DNA from: Panax quinquefolius | Lineage: Eukaryota > Streptophyta > Magnoliopsida > Apiales > Araliaceae | Direction of reading: 5' to 3' | DNA length: 64,000 bases | Assembly: GCA_020205615.1 (NCBI GenBank) | Contig: CM035173.1 | Location: 29,418,293 to 29,482,292, forward strand | Part shown: positions 21,905-32,934 of the stretch, one piece after another | Layout of the letters: each line of letters starts with the position of its first letter | How positions within the stretch are numbered: the stretch's first letter is position 1 | Made by a program: the position numbers and the translations under genes | The notes under the pieces: model-generated | Database searches by the model: none | What the model was told of the DNA's origin: nothing | The model's input: the letters and a program-made list of their open reading frames with translations, nothing else

Positions 21905-22165
21905 TTTTTTTACGAGTCACTATTCACGGGTTACTATTCACCCGGTTACTATTCACTCTAGTATTATTCACTCGGGTTTTCGGGTATTTTTCGTGTCGAA
22001 GTACTATTCACGAGTTACTATTCATAGGTTACTATTCACCCAAATTACTATTCACCCGAATATTATTCACTCGGATATTTGGGATACTTTTTATATCGGG
22101 GTACTATTCACGAGTACTATTCCCAAGTAGTCTTATTAATAGGTACTATTACGGGGTACTATTTT
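21905..22165 (+). repeat. TACTATTCAC motif array, B 5' LTR
   Basis: TACTATTCAC or TATTATTCAC recurs about a dozen times at roughly 17-bp intervals, separated by CGGGT/CGAGT-like spacers. Confidence 0.75.
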
Positions 22166-22371
22166 ACGAAAAAATATATTTCTTTTCTGTCCAAATTATT
22201 TTTGGTACATGAATATTATTCTTGAATTTTACTCCACAAAGCAGTATCATGTTGACAATTTGGATATTTTTAAACACTGGATAAATTTAAAGTCTTTAAT
22301 ATTTATCCTTGATTTTGTTTGATTAATGCTTATATCATTGTCATCATTCTCATGCTTATATTATGATGAAA

Positions 22372-23050
22372 GTCATCTTTGGCTTACGTCCAAAGATTGA
22401 CTGTTGATTATTGGTTTTACAGTTGTATATCTTTGACTTACGTGCAAAGATGGACTGTTGATTATTGGTTTTATAGTTGTATATCTTTGGCTTACGTGCA
22501 AAGATGAATTATTGATTGATGAGTATCTTTGGCTTATGTGCATAGATGAACTATTTATTGGTATGATTATGACTAGGGATAATTCGGTATAATCATGACC
22601 CGTAATGTTATAGATGATGTGGTAAAAGTCCTCATTGGACCGTAGTGCATTGATGGACAATTATTGGTATGATTATAACCAGGGATTATTCGATATAATC
22701 ATGATCATTGATGATTACATGAATATCCTTGGCCGTAGTGCAGGGATGATTCGATGATGTGGATTATTTATTAAGTTGAGTCTCAACGCTAAAATATTGA
22801 TTATACATTTTTAATTCGTAAAAGATAGTAGATATCATGCTCTACTTGACTCTTCTAAAATACAGTTGTATGTCTTTGGCCTGTAGTGCAAAGATGAATT
22901 GTTAATGAATATCTTTGGCCGTAGTGCAAAGATGAATTTATTAGTATGATTATGAGCATGAATTATGATTTGGTATAACCATGATTTTTGATGTTTCATG
23001 TGAAGATAGGTGATGAAAATTATCTTTGTCCTGGGTGCGAAGGGGAATTT
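22372..23050 (+). repeat. Loop-conserved hairpin series, B 5' LTR
   Basis: About nine inverted units. Examples: 22372-22401 (ATCTTTGG/CCAAAGAT), 22628-22658 (GTCC...GGAC), 22721-22752 (GAATATCCTTG/CAGGGATGATTC). They are interspersed with ATGATTATGACC...GGTATAATCAT hairpins. Confidence 0.75.
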
Positions 23051-24110
23051 AGAATCACAATTATGATTATAAGTTATTCATATGATTGTGGACATGAATT
23101 GTTGATTAATGTTACATGGATAAAACATTATTGGTGGACTTTTAACATGGAGAAGATAATAGATCTGATGGTCTATTTGACTCTTCTAGTGAATTGCTCG
23201 TTCCACTGCAACTATGGTTGAAAAGTTTTATCATCTACCATATGTTCTAAATCTCTGATTTATTACTGATGAAGGCTATTGATGATGTAAATTATCTTTA
23301 GTCATGATATTCTTTACTGGGCTAGTTGTGCTCACCCTTTTTGCTTCACAATTCCTTTCAGGTAATAAGAGTGTAGCTAGGTCGAGCGGGGGTAACGGTG
23401 GTCTATAGCTGTTGAGGTTCTCCTTTAATAGTATGGAAATAATTTTATTGAGAACTTTAGATAAGCGTGTCGTATTGTATACGTCATTTGATATTTAATT
23501 TTGGTGAACCGAATAGGGTGAGGTGAACCCAACTTTGGAAGGGTGTTTTACCACTATCATACAAGATGTCTAATGACATACAACCTCGTGTTATCATAAA
23601 ACAGGGTTGTGCACATCCACTTGCTGAGTATATCTACGAGAACTACCTATATGATCTTGGAGTTTGGTTGAAATATAATTTTCAATTGCAGACACTAGAG
23701 ATAGTTATATGTCAAGAGAAGACTCACCATTGGAAAGAACGTGATAGTAATCTTCTTGTTTTTCTTTGGGGTCTATTGGGTTAACCAAGGATAATTTTGT
23801 GGACATATGATATCTATCATAACCTTGATGCATGGCCTCCCATGTACGAAGGTTTCCTTGAGCACTTCCCAAAGATTTTAATTTTTAAAATAATTTTTTA
23901 CTGTACTTTTATGTAAAGTACCATTGTAAGGTTGTGGTCGAAGAACCATGAGAGTTATATACATTTGTATTAAAACTCACAGTTTAACTGTGGTCGTATT
24001 CTGCACGACAGTTCAACAGTTGTATAAATGAAGTTTGTAAACGATTTTTATAGTGTGATATTTGGTGACTCAGAATGGGTCGTATGGACCTATTTTGGGG
24101 GCGTCACAAA

Positions 24111-24126
24111 TGGTATCAGAGCTTAG
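24111..24126 (+). other. Primer-binding site (initiator tRNA-Met), B
   Basis: TGGTATCAGAGCTTAG, complementary to the initiator tRNA-Met 3' end, 2 bp after the LTR. Confidence 0.85.
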
Positions 24127-24429
24127 GGATATGGTCGCTGGCGGAGATAAGAGTCTAGAACTAGGAGGGGAGAGACGAGTTATATACTTCGCTAGTGTGT
24201 GACTTACCTAAGCTAAAATTGTTTACATGATAAGTTGACAAATTGTGATATGTCAATCAACCTTATTTTTGAAGATATATTCTGGAATGATATCTAAAAT
24301 ACAGGAGATGAGCAATGGGAAAATCATGATACAAAGGAAATAACCAAGAAGGTACAACCCAAAAAGAAAGTAAGGTATTCTCATCTATTCGAATTACTAG
24401 GTAAGTAAATTTTGAGGGCGAAATTTCAT

Positions 24430-24441
24430 AAGGAGGGGAGA
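24430..24441 (+). other. Polypurine tract of B
   Basis: AAGGAGGGGAGA directly before the 3' LTR at 24443. Confidence 0.75.
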
Positions 24442-25598
24442 TTGCGAGACCCCGAATTTTATGAAATGAAAGTATTCAATTTTCTTATAATTATTATGTT
24501 ATTTAGAAAATGGTTAAATTGAGAAAGGGTTAAAGTTAAGGGTGATATTTAAAAATTTTACAAAGTAAGTAAATTGTTATTCGTTGTGTCGGGGAATATT
24601 TGATTGGTCGGGGAATATTCATTTTCACAGAGAATATTCGTTCGAAGGCATAATCATTGGTGGACCCCCCAACGGAAGTATTGTCGTATTTAGAAAACGA
24701 CAGATTTATCTTTTATTAAAAATAACGACGAAAGTGTTACCGTTAAAACTGTTGAACTACCCGGTAGTAAAGAAATGCGATGTCTGGCGTGATTGCGTAG
24801 TAGCACCTGGTATTGATTATTGATGCTTACGTGAAAAGTCACCGGTTATACTCAATTATTGCTACGATAATTCTTTGCATCATATCTCTCATATTATTGA
24901 TTCAATTATTGTCACAGTATCATCTGCATAATATGTTATATTATTAAATCAAAAATTGAGACGACAAAGTTATTCATATTATTATTTGCAATATTGACAA
25001 TGTCTAGAAGTTCTGTCAAGGAGAGGTTTGGTCACCTAATTGCGCGCTAATAAGGAGAAATTCTTATCGAAAAGCCCCCTCTTTCCTGGGAACGATCTGG
25101 TTATTAAATATTGTAAATTATAATATTAATGATGAATAAGTTCGTGTTGATTAAAGATAAAATTGATAGTTCCATTGTGTTGGAATTATTAGTCTTAGTG
25201 GAAATTGACATTTATTTCGATAATAATTGATGTCTTGAGGTTATATTGACCAATCAGGTAATTAATCGAATAAATGAGGAATTAATTGCTATTAATGCAC
25301 ATGATTGAAACTATTTGTTCATATGTATGTACTATTGATTCATATTCATTTATTATTAGGAGAGTTGGTGCAAGATTGATAATACTTGCATGACTAAGTT
25401 AAAAATAGAGGTATAGTTGAAGGTACTATACTATTGAGTCACATGATTTACTATTGATTCACGTGATTTACTATTAGGGGAGGTGGTGCAAGTTTGATAA
25501 TACTTGTGTGACTAAATTAAAAATGAAGGAAAAGATGAAGGTACTATACTGTAATATTTCGAGCCCCAAAGCGTGCAATTATCGAAACTATATTTTCC

Positions 25599-25606
25599 TA
25601 TAAATA
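25599..25606 (+). promoter_or_regulatory. TATA box, B 3' LTR
   Basis: TATAAATA in the same context as 21113. Confidence 0.65.
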
Positions 25607-25824
25607 GAAGCTCATTCCTTTATTATTTTTCACTAATTCACTAAAGCTATAGAGCAATTATTATAGAGAGAAATTATAGAGAGAAAGAAGAAGAGAAGTT
25701 TGCTACCTCACTATTCCAGTATTCAGTTTTCTTTTGAGGTAAGGGATATTATTATTATAGTAAGGGGTATTATTCATTCGTATTCATGAAGAGAGTTATT
25801 TTCTTTCAATACTCGTAAGGGTTG

Positions 25825-26300
25825 TTATTCCATTCTTTATTATTATGTTAGAATAACCTGTCTATGCGAAGTACCGCATACATGGTGAAATTCTTCTATT
25901 ATTCCATTCTTTATTATTACATTGGAATAACTTTTATGCATCATGCGGTCTATCAGCGTGCACGTGAATTCTCATTGTTATTCCATTCTTTATTTTTCTA
26001 TGGAATATCACATGCTCGCGCGGATTACGCATGACCTGGTTCCGTTCATTATTATTCTGTTAGAATATTCTGTCTGTGCGGATTACGCATGACCTAGTTC
26101 CATTCTTTATTATTCGCTGGGAATAACACATGCATGCGCCTATCGCATTTACATGGTGAATTCTTCATTATTTCATTCTTTATTATTCTCGTTGAATAAC
26201 CTATCTATGCGGACTACCGCATGTAAGGTGAATGATCCTTTGTATTCATTCCTTATTAAATTGTGGAAATGATCCGTCAACGTGGATTACCGCATGGCGG
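25825..26300 (+). repeat. Two-hairpin repeat units, B 3' LTR
   Basis: Same units as in the 5' LTR. The small hairpin at 26207-26222 is ATGCGG/CCGCAT with loop ACTA. Confidence 0.72.
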
Positions 26301-26399
26301 GTGAAAATCCATTTGCAGTTTCGTATAATCTATTATACTCGTATGAGATATCATTTTTTGTACTACTGCGTATGCAATATCATTTTCTTTGGTATTTTT

Positions 26400-26640
26400 T
26401 TACGAGATACTATTCACGAAGTTCTTATTCACCGTTACTATTCACTCTAGTATTATTCACTCGGGTATTCGGGGATCTTTTCATGTCGAGTACTATTCAC
26501 GAGTTACTATTCACGAGTTACTATTCACCCAATTACTATTCACCCGAATATTATTCACTCTGGGTATTTGGGGTATTTTTATGTCGGGTACTATTCACGA
26601 GTACTATTCTTCAAAGTACTATTCATAGGTACTATTTACC
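26400..26640 (+). repeat. TACTATTCAC motif array, B 3' LTR
   Basis: Same array as 21905-22165. The short frames over it are artefacts of the repeat. Confidence 0.72.
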
Positions 26641-26841
26641 CTAAAAATATATTTCTTTTCATCCAAATTATTTTTGGTACATGAATATTATTCTTGAATT
26701 TTACTCCACAAAGCGATAGATTATTGTCGACAATTTGGATATTTTAAACATTGGATAAATTTAAAGTCTTTAATATTTATCCTTGATTTCGTTAATTAAT
26801 GCTTATATCATTGTCATCATCCTCATGCTTATATTATGATG

Positions 26842-27520
26842 AAAGTCATCTTCGGCTTACGTGTAAAGATGGACTGTTGATTATTAGTTTTACAGTTGTA
26901 TATCTTTGGCTTACGTGCAAAGATGGACTATTGATTATTGGTTTTACATTTGTATATCTTTGGCTTACGTGCAAAGATGAACTATTGATTGATGAGTATC
27001 TTTGGCTTATGTGCATAGATGAACTGTTTATTGGAATGATTATGACCAGGGATCATTCGGTATAATCAGGACCCGTAATGTTATAGATGATGTGGTAAAA
27101 GTCCTCATTGGCCCATAGTGCATTGATGGGCGATTATTGGTATGATTATAACCGTGGATTATTCGGTATAATCATGACCATTGATGATTACATGAATATC
27201 CTCGCCCATAGTGCGAGGATTATTCGATGATGTGATTATTTATTAAGTCGAGTCTCGGCGATAAAATATTGATTATACACTTTTAATTAAGTAAAGATAG
27301 TAGATATCATGCTCTACTGACTCTTCTAAAATACGGTTGTATGTCTTTTTGGCACTCAGTAGTGCAAAGATGAATTGTTAATGAATATCTTTGGCCATAG
27401 TGCAAAAAGATTAATTTATTAATATGATTATGAAAGGGAATTGTGATTTGGTATAACCATGATTTTTGATGTTTCGTGAAGATAGGTGATAAAAATTATC
27501 TTCGTCACGGTACTGAAGAG
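26842..27520 (+). repeat. Loop-conserved hairpin series, B 3' LTR
   Basis: Equivalent of 22372-23050. The unit 27194-27225 is GAATATCCTCG/CGAGGATTATTC, a fully paired stem that differs from the CTTTG/CAAAG stems of its neighbours. Confidence 0.75.
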
Positions 27521-28598
27521 GAATTTAGAATCACAATTATGATTATAAGTTATTCATATGATTGTGAATGAGAATTATTGATTGATGTTACGAGGATACA
27601 ACATTATTGGTGGACTTTTAACATGGAGAAGATAATAGATCCGATGGTCTATTCGACTCTTCTAATGGATTGCTTTCGTTCATTTGTAACTATGGTTGAA
27701 AAGTTTTATCATCTACCATATGTTCTAAATCTCTGATTTATTACTGATGAAGGCTATTGATGATGTAAATTATCCTTAGTCATGATATTCTTTACTAGGC
27801 TAGTTGTGATCACCCTTTTTGCTTCACAATTCCTTTCAGGTAATAAAAATGTAGCTGGGTCAAGTCGGGGTAACAGGAGAATAGAACGGTGGTCTATAGA
27901 TGTTGAGGTTCTCCTTCAATAGTATGGAAATAATTTTATTGAGAACTTTAGATAAGTGTGTCGTATTGTATACGTCATTTGATATTTAATTTTGGTGAAT
28001 CGAATAGGGTGAGGTGAACCCACCTTTGGAAGGGTGTTTTGCCACTATCATACAAGATGTCTAATGACATACAACCTCGTGTTATCATAAGATAGGGTTG
28101 TGCACATCCACTTGCTGAGTATATCTACGAGCACTACCTATATGATCTTGGAGTTTGGTTAAAATATAATTTTTAATTGTAGACAGCGGAGATAGTTATA
28201 TGTCAAGAGAAGACTCACCATTGGAAAGAACATGATAGTAATCTTCTCGTTTTCTTTGGGGTCTATTGGGTCAACCAAGGATAATTCTGTGGACATATGA
28301 TATCTATCATAACCTTGACGCATGGCCTCCCATATACGAAGGTTTCCTTGAGCACTTCCTAATGATTTTAATTTCTAAAACAGATTTTGACTGTACTTTT
28401 ATGTAAAGTACCAAATTAAGGTTGTGGTCAAGGAACCATGAGAGTTACATACATTTGTATTAAAACTCGCAGTTTAACTGTGGTCATATTCTGCACGATA
28501 GTTCAACAGTTGTATAAATGAAGTTTGTAAATGATTTTTATAGTGTGATATCTGGCGACTCATAATGGGTCGTGTGGACCTTTTTTGGGGGTGTCACA

Positions 28599-28992
28599 TA
28601 TATCATCTCTTCCCCTTCCCTGCTCTTTTATCTCCATAATTAACCCTCATTCGATTCCTTTTCGATTTATTTTCCTCCGCTTCATCTTTGGTTTACTTCT
28701 CACCTCTTCCTCTTCTTCTTCTTCTTCTTCTTCTTCCACTTTCAGTCGATTCCTTTTTTAAATTTTCGATTCTTTCCATCCTTTGGTTTCAAGTATCAGA
28801 TCTCTTAAAGCTCTGTTATCACAAACCTAGAAGTCCCAAATTAGCAAATCCTCATCAACTAGATTAGGTGCTATGCGAGATGAAACCAGTCGAAATATTC
28901 AATACAATACCTTAACCCTTCTACTTATATCTACACATATATATAGAGAGAGATTGTAGAGAGAAAGAAATAAAGGGGAAAAAGAGGTAGAA
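28599..28992 (+). other. CT-rich segment, possible captured 5' UTR
   Basis: Pyrimidine-rich DNA with a (TCT)n run at about 28705-28738, directly upstream of a plant exon fragment. Looks like a 5' untranslated region or promoter captured with that exon. Confidence 0.4.
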
Positions 28993-29143
28993 CTGGAGCC
29001 AAGGGTGAAATCTTTGTCCTACAAAGTGAAGGATATGTCTCGAGAATCTCCTTCTCAAAAGTGCGCACATATTCAAGATAGAACTTTGGAGTCATTGGTC
29101 TACTGGCACAAATACCAAGAAATAGATTCTGCTTAAACTCGAT
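28993..29143 (+). pseudogene. Exon fragment with SRESPSQK motif
   Basis: Reads VKSLSYKVKDMSRESPSQK, then after a shift near 29090, HWSTGTNTKK, a stop and ILLKLD, with a GT donor (GTACGT) at 29144. From memory this matches the first exon of a conserved plant protein with an N-terminal galactose-binding (F5/8C-like) fold. The start ATG is replaced by CTG. One frameshift and one stop (probably TGG to TAG) kill it. It lies on the same strand as the Helitron end downstream, as expected for a captured exon. Family assignment is from memory. Confidence 0.5.
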
Positions 29144-30849
29144 GTACGTATGCAATTTAATTCAGTTGTTGATGGGTCGATTTCTTTTTTGATTAACATG
29201 ATGGGTCAAATTTTTTATCTGGAATTTGTTCAATTTTCTCTTCTGGGTTGTTTGAATGTTGGGGTTTGGTTGACATTTGACCAATTAGTAACATCTGCTC
29301 AAATAAATATGAATCTGTTTGTTTTAGTTTCTTCTTTTTTTTAGTCTCTATGTATACATTTTAAGAACAATTGTTATTTTCACATTTAAAATAACAAATA
29401 TTGAGATTTATACGTTAATTTTTAGTTAACTCTACGAATTAGACTCTAATTTTGGGACAGATTTTTTTTTAAAAAAAGATTCATTTTTGGACAGAGGGGT
29501 GTGTGTGTTCTCCTTACTCATCTGACATGAAAGTCTTGAATAATTTATCTCAGTTTTAGATTTAATTTTTGTTAATTGTTGAGGCATAATTGTGGTATTA
29601 TTTTTCGATGATTAAGTTGCTTGAACTATAATGCTTTGTAGTGACTTTGTTTTCTCAGAGAATATGCTACCTAGAGGTCCTCAGGAATAACTTTGTTTTT
29701 AAAATTTCCCAATTATTATATATCTAATACAAGACACTTTATGAACTATCTTTGTTAGATATTATGTTTCTGAAAGCATGATATTTAGTTGTTAGTTGTA
29801 GGTTACCAAGTTTGATTTCATTCTGACATCTCTAAACCTGAATTAGAGACCCCTTCGTTCACAAGGTATATTAATTTAATCTTCTCTCAAAATTTCATGT
29901 TGTTTTTTATAATTTAATGGTCTATTGTTGTCTATTGAATAAGTAATTTCACTGGGAACTTTGATTTTGATGCACTGTTTGTTGATTGAACTTTCAGTCG
30001 TTACTTGGTTTTGAGGGTGAAGGATGAGTTATTTTGTTTGGAGTTTTTAATTTTAATTGTTGAAGATGATTAACATTGTTATTGGTTTAATTGCATAATT
30101 GTGATGTTTCAATTCTACTTACTCATTTTGTGTGAAAGTTTTGAATAATTTATTTCACTTTTAGATTTAATTTTCGTTAAATGTGGCCACATGTATGGTA
30201 TGGCCGAAATGAAGAATATTGAAAAAGAGTAACTTAATGACTTTAGTAAACAGGTTCTCAATCGTGGTTTTTCTATTGGGAGATTAAAAGTACAAAATAA
30301 ACTTTATATCAGGGTAGCTCATATATATTATTTTGAAGTCATAGTTGATGGTGTTTTCAGGTGGTTAGGCTACTAAAGTTATACCAAAGTTGGGAAAATA
30401 ACCTAGATATTGACTTTGAAGGTAATTTCTTAGAAATAGTATTCATTATTGGTTTCCCCGAGTTTTTTTTTCTTTTATAATTGTCAATATGTTTTGGAGT
30501 ACATTTGTTTAATGAATATGATATGAAGCGACTGATGATTAGTTTTAAGTATTATGAAGGGCAGTGGCAAGGCATTTTGTGCTGGTGGTGATGGTATTGG
30601 TCTTTATCATTCAATAAATGAGGTACAAGACTAAAGTATTCTTTTAACAGCAGTGCATACAAAGTTTTCACTATTAGGTTTGTTTATTTCAAGTATGTTA
30701 TTTTAGTTGATAGTTTTGTACAAATGTGACATTATACCCCACAAGCCATAGCCCATGTGAGCCTATAATGATCACCATTCACTTTCGTACTAAGAATTAC
30801 TATATTACTCCATTCTCTTTATTTCTTCTTCCTTGAGGAGAAAATATCA
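29144..30849 (+). other. Intron-like AT-rich sequence
   Basis: T-rich sequence after the GT donor, without recognisable exons or transposon ends. 30720-30849 (to the ATG at 30850) may be the captured upstream region of the acid phosphatase fragment. Confidence 0.4.
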
Positions 30850-31150
30850 ATGGGGAGAAAAACATATTGTCTATACTAGCTTTTACAACCCTATTCATTG
30901 GGTTAGTAGCTGCAGATTGGAACATTTTGCACCAAAGAAAGAAGAGGCCTGATGTAGTAGCACTAATTTAAAGAATTTCTGTGAAAGTTGGAGGATCAAT
31001 GTGGAGATAAACAATGTTAGAGATTTTGAAGTTGTCCCACAAGAATGTACCTAATATATAGGTAAATACGTGACGTCTTCTCAATACAAGGCAAACTTGG
31101 AGAGTGCACTAGAAGAATCTGCAGAATTACTATTCCAATTAAACACAAAT
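30850..31150 (+). pseudogene. Acid phosphatase (class B/VSP-like) exon 1 fragment
   Basis: An ATG at 30850, then after a shift a signal-peptide-like LAFTTLFIGLVAADWNILHQ. In another frame follows NFCESWRINVEINNVRDFEV, VPQEC, a TAA, then YIGKYVTSSQYKANLESALE. This is the N-terminal part of plant class B acid phosphatases (HAD family, related to vegetative storage proteins), which dephosphorylate substrates in the vacuole or cell wall. The catalytic DxDxT region is not present, so only the first exon is here. At least two frameshifts and one stop make it non-functional. Same strand as the neighbouring fragment and the Helitron terminus. Confidence 0.65.
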
Positions 31151-31466
31151 ATCACTATTTGATTAATGTTATTAAGCACTTATGGGTAAAACTAATTACT
31201 GAATTATGCACTGTTTTACTTCATAATTTATAGCGTTTTGATTGTTGTTTCAAATTGTATTATTTTCTGAATGTTGTTGATGGAATTCATCAATCTTTTA
31301 ATTTTATGTTTTCAATAATTTAACAAATTTACATGTTTTTAAAACAGTTGAATGATACTTTTGTCCTTTTAAATTGTCGCATATCAAGTAATTACATGGA
31401 TTGTGTATTACGAGTCTTTTTTTGACATGAATGTCTTACAAATTATTAAATATATTATTCAAACTA

Positions 31467-31495
31467 GCCCGTGCATTGCATGGGCTATCAACTAG
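31467..31495 (+). mobile_element. Helitron 3' terminus
   Basis: Hairpin GCCCGTG (31467-31473) with CATGGGC (31479-31485, one G-T pair), then six bases and CTAG at 31492-31495, followed by T. Helitrons end with a short hairpin upstream of CTRR and insert between A and T. The element extends leftwards on the plus strand. Its 5' end is not proven; 19333 is a candidate, with element B nested inside. No Rep/helicase is visible, so it is non-autonomous. Confidence 0.7.
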
Positions 31496-31527
31496 TAATA
31501 ATAATGATAATGAAACCAAAGATCTCA

Positions 31528-31792
31528 GAAAATCGATTTTTGGGAAGCAGTTCAGCCTCTTCGATCCTAAACCTGCTTCTCAAATCCGTTTCTACCAAGC
31601 ACAAAATGAACTCAAAGTCTACCAAACCAAGTTTTAATGGAGAAAACATTCCGCCACTAGATCCAAACATTTAGACTCACAATTTCTTAACCTCTCTTTA
31701 ATCCCTAAACACTTACCCTCAAAACACGCAAATGAAGTCAGCAAATCAGAACCTCAGCAACAAGTAGTAGCACCTCCAGATCCACCAGTTAA
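31528..31792 (+). pseudogene. Degraded exon, unknown protein (copy 2)
   Basis: One frame reads SIFGKQFSLFDPKPASQIRF, YQAQNELKVYQTKF, a TAA, then LDSQFLNLSLIPKHLPSKHA and ends QQQVVAPPDPPVK at a possible donor (AAG|GTATC). The basic, Ser-rich character would fit an organelle transit peptide, which is inference. I do not recognise the protein. It lies outside the Helitron terminus, yet a relative sits at 19645. Confidence 0.45.
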
Positions 31793-32389
31793 GGTATCAA
31801 GTCTTGATAATAAATATACTTTATTAATATAAGAATTCATAGTAGAAACATTGATTCAACACATAATGAACTGTGACGCCCCCAAAATAGGTATACATCA
31901 CCTATTCTGAGTCGCCAAATAAATGGTACAGAATACAAATACAACATTAAATATACAACATGAACTATGAGTTTTAATACACATATTGTCTTCTAGACAG
32001 TATTCAAACTCAAAATAAGTCCTCAATACATTTATTATCACACTATTTCATAGAATAATGAGGACTACTAATGCTATCATCTGGACCGTCACTCCGTTCT
32101 TTGACTAGTCCCTGCTATGTTCTCATTTCCTAAAGAGAACAATGAAAGAAAAAGGATGAGCTCAACTAGCCCAGTAAGAAATATTATGACTAAGATAATG
32201 CAGAATAAATTATCGTTAGCCTTCAACAGTGTTAAACTAATACAATATAACAAACATCAAGTTTAACTACAGCGGAATAAGTAATCCATTAGAAGAGTCA
32301 AGTAGAGAATAAAATCTACTATCTTCTATAATTTAAAAGGTTTTTCATCACTTTTATCGGTGAGACTCAACTCAATAAATAATCCACAT

Positions 32390-32640
32390 CATCCCTGCAC
32401 TACGGCCAAGGATATTCATTAGTATCACAACCACAAATTATCCATGCACTACGGTCCAAGGATATTCGTGTTTTCATCAATGGTCATGATCATGCCAACA
32501 ACTATCCATCAATGCACTACGGGCCAATGAGGATTTGTACCACATCATTTGTAACTTTACGGTCATGATTATACCGAATAATCCCTGGTCATAATCATAC
32601 CAAGTCCATCTATGCACTACAAACCACAGATGACTTTCAA
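32390..32640 (-). repeat. Loop-conserved hairpin series, C1
   Basis: Includes 32504-32535 with ATCC/GGAT outer pairs, where the B copy has GTCC/GGAC, around the same loop (CCAATG...CATCAAT side). Confidence 0.7.
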
Positions 32641-32934
32641 CATAATATAAACATGAGGATGATGAAAATGACATAATAATTCAATAAAACAAGTTCAAGA
32701 ATAAATTTTAAAGATTTATAAGTTAATTTATCCTGAACTCATTAATGTCCAAATTGTCAACATGATACTGCTTTGTGGAGTAAAATTCAAGAATGCTCGT
32801 AAGAATATTTTCATGAAAAGATCTTTGGATGAAGCGAAATATCCGTGATATTCTACAACTTTCATGGAGTATAGAAGCCAAAACTTAAACCAACCGAGTA
32901 TAATAGAATATATGAAACTATGCAAATGGATTTT

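Larger units (their letters stand above)
19927..24108 (+). repeat. 5' LTR of element B
   Basis: About 4.18 kb. The start is degenerate (tgagttaactctcc where the family has TGTGAGACCCCG), then runs with the family from AATTTTATGAAATG and ends GGGGGCGTCACA. TATA at 21113, two-hairpin units 21325-21800, TACTATTCAC motifs 21905-22165, loop-conserved hairpins 22372-23050. The short frame 23566-23784 recurs in the 3' LTR with stops and is not a gene. Confidence 0.88.
24109..24442 (+). other. Minimal internal region of element B
   Basis: PBS at 24111-24126, then about 240 bp of untranslated leader like those of D, E and F (agagacgag...gacttacctaagct). 24369-24440 encodes RYSHLF then RAKFHKEG, the C-terminal tail of pol (compare YPHLFKHQ and LKFHKEG in F). 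A deletion of the whole gag-pol joined leader to tail. Confidence 0.8.
19927..28598 (+). mobile_element. Non-autonomous long-LTR gypsy element (B)
   Basis: Two LTRs of about 4.18 and 4.16 kb flank about 334 bp of internal DNA. The internal piece has a tRNA-Met primer-binding site, a 5' untranslated stretch, the last codons of pol and a polypurine tract; gag and nearly all of pol are absent. The two LTRs are very similar along their length. The first LTR start is degraded and no target duplication is evident. It can only have moved with proteins from relatives such as F. Confidence 0.85.
24443..28598 (+). repeat. 3' LTR of element B
   Basis: About 4.16 kb from TGCGAGACCCCG to GGGGGTGTCACA. 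TATA 25599, two-hairpin units 25825-26300, TACTATTCAC array 26400-26640, hairpin series 26842-27520. Confidence 0.88.

Noticed and set aside
21742..22212. 156-codon plus-strand frame over LTR repeats, and similar ones at 26232-26644 and 39391-39840
   Set aside because: Cys/Tyr/Phe/Leu-rich translations of the TACTATTCAC and two-hairpin repeats. The reading changes between LTR copies, so no protein is conserved.
23566..23784. 72-codon frame in LTR B (ADxEYIYENYLYDLGVW-like)
   Set aside because: The second LTR copy (28060 onward) has stops in the same frame and there is no known domain.
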